NCBI RefSeq assembly: GCF_000372725.1
Contig: NW_005195584.1
Location: forward strand, 322,246 to 386,245
Origin: Emiliania huxleyi CCMP1516
Lineage: Eukaryota; Haptophyta; Isochrysidales; Noelaerhabdaceae
Reading direction: 5' to 3'
Length of the DNA stretch: 64,000 nucleotides
Shown: positions 63,118 to 64,000 of the stretch, one piece after another
Layout: each line of letters begins with the position of its first letter
Numbering within the stretch: the stretch's first letter is position 1
Made by a program: the position numbers and the translations under genes
Notes under the pieces: generated by a model
What the model was told of the DNA's origin: nothing
Databases searched by the model: none
Seen by the model: only the letters and a program-made list of their open reading frames with translations

Positions 63118-63158
63118 GAGTGGGACGACCGCGGGGTGGCATGAAGGTTGCAGCGAGT
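63118..63158 (-). repeat. Upstream repeat shared with 10940-10982
   Basis: GGGACGACCGCGGGGTGGCA, then TGAAGGTTG on the plus strand, 176-216 bp upstream of the START-like gene. It matches the copy upstream of LipB in sequence and gene-relative orientation. Confidence 0.55.
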
Positions 63159-63520
63159 GTGTGAGTGTGTGTGTGTGTCGTCCGACCACCCGCGGCGTGG
63201 CGTGCGCGGCGCTGCGCGCCGCTCTGCGAGCGCTTCTGCGCCCATCTCATCCTGCACTGCTGTGTGCAAGCTGGGTGACACTGGTGCAGGCTGATCTCGG
63301 GCTGCGTGAAAGCGGCAGGTGCGCGCCTCTCTCTGGTGCTGCTGCTGCTGCTGGTGGCTGCTGCTGCTGCAGATGCTGCTGCTGGTGCGGCGCGGCTCTG
63401 CGACTCGGCTCGACGCGCGCATCGCGGGCATCTGACGCGGCGGGCGGCGTCGAGGGCGGCAGCGGTGGCGGCTCGATGGTGGAGGTGGAGGGTGGTGGCT
63501 GTGGTGGACCTTTGAGTTTA

Positions 63521-63594
63521 TAATGGTGGAGTACGAGGACTGGGGGTTCAACCGGGAGGCAGGGGGTTCGACCTGGCGACGGAGGACCGTGGGC
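63521..63594 (+). repeat. Dispersed repeat, near-identical to 11718-11794
   Basis: AATGGTGGAGTACGAGGACT through GACGGAGGACCGTGGG. The sequences part company right after GTGGG. Confidence 0.8.
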
Positions 63595-64000
63595 CATCGC
63601 GGGGACGGACCCGCCGGAGGGCGCGTCCGGTAGATCCGGATGGTCTCACCTGGTGGGAGGCACCGAGGCGTCTGGGACGCTCCACTCTACCTTAAGCTCC
63701 TGAGGGGCGCGTGGTTGTAACCACGTAGTAGGACTACAACCCACCACAGACACCCTCCCCGCTCCTCACGTCAAATTTGTCTAGTGCTCAACGGCGCTAG
63801 CGGACGCGCGTTTGCTGCCTCGGACAAGAGACGAGCGGCTCCTTCGAGAGAGAGATTTTTAGAAGCCAACAAGAAATGTGTCACTTACTCTTCTCTCCTT
63901 CGGGCCAGATCATGATTACATGTATTCACAAGGTAGGAGGACAACCTCTAGCCATGCGAACCAAAAAGACTAAAAAGAATTATCGAAGAAGAAAGAAAGA

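Overview
The window is 64 kb of very GC-rich nuclear DNA from a photosynthetic eukaryote, most likely a haptophyte alga (inference). Support seen in the sequence: short introns (mostly 65-210 nt), more than half of them starting with GC instead of GT; organelle-type targeting peptides; lipoate, 2Fe-2S ferredoxin and hydroxyproline/serine-glycosyltransferase genes; CCCTAA-type telomere repeats; Pro-rich secreted proteins. There is one assembly gap (57908-58293).

Layout, left to right. 1-3.7 kb: no convincing gene. 3.7-5.0 kb (-): ornithine cyclodeaminase/mu-crystallin. 5.4-9.1 kb (+): receptor-like kinase with a discoidin/fucolectin-like ectodomain. 10-10.9 kb (-): LipB octanoyltransferase. 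12.2-15.8 kb (-): cysteinyl-tRNA synthetase. 17-17.6 kb (-): Mpv17/PMP22 protein with a 7-copy tandem array upstream. 18.3-20.8 kb (-): CHAT-domain (caspase-like) protein. 21.9-22.7 kb (+): unknown protein. 23-26 kb (-): HPAT/SERGT-like glycosyltransferase. 26.8-27.6 kb (+): PLAC8 protein. 29.2-30.1 kb (-): Shewanella-like phosphatase. 31.1-33.2 kb (+): SGNH hydrolase fused to a methyltransferase. 34-35.6 kb (-): unknown membrane protein. 36-36.7 kb (-): METTL21-like methyltransferase. 36.8-39.1 kb: foldback-type element with long inverted repeats. 40-41.5 kb (+): Brix-domain SSF1/Peter Pan ribosome-assembly protein. 42-43 kb (-): phosphoglycerate mutase. 44.7-45.5 kb (+): unknown. 45.6-47.1 kb (+): METTL9/DREV methyltransferase. 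47.4-51.8 kb (+): DUF1800-DUF1501 fusion. 53.2-56.9 kb (+): TtcA / Rossmann / TrmH tRNA-modification fusion. 58.3-60 kb (-): RMT2-like arginine methyltransferase, cut by the gap. 60.2-60.9 kb (+): Tim17-family protein. 61.3-61.8 kb (+): 2Fe-2S ferredoxin. 61.9-62.9 kb (-): START-like membrane protein.

The genes do not form an operon or an evident pathway. The common thread is gene architecture. The strongest signal is a class of introns that look recently made. In at least five genes the first 15-35 nt of the intron are a copy of the first nucleotides of the next exon, and the copies are 65-73 nt apart (exactly 70 in three genes). The host exon supplies the GC or GT donor; a 30-55 nt filler ending in AG supplies the acceptor. 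The filler is telomeric repeat in one case and an AT-rich palindrome in another. In several genes the reading frame or protein-family alignment requires the segment to be spliced out. Two further introns carry a nested unit of about 70 nt at the acceptor. A second recurring signal is a pyrimidine-rich motif close to AAATTCTTTTTCTCG upstream of at least seven genes on their coding strands.
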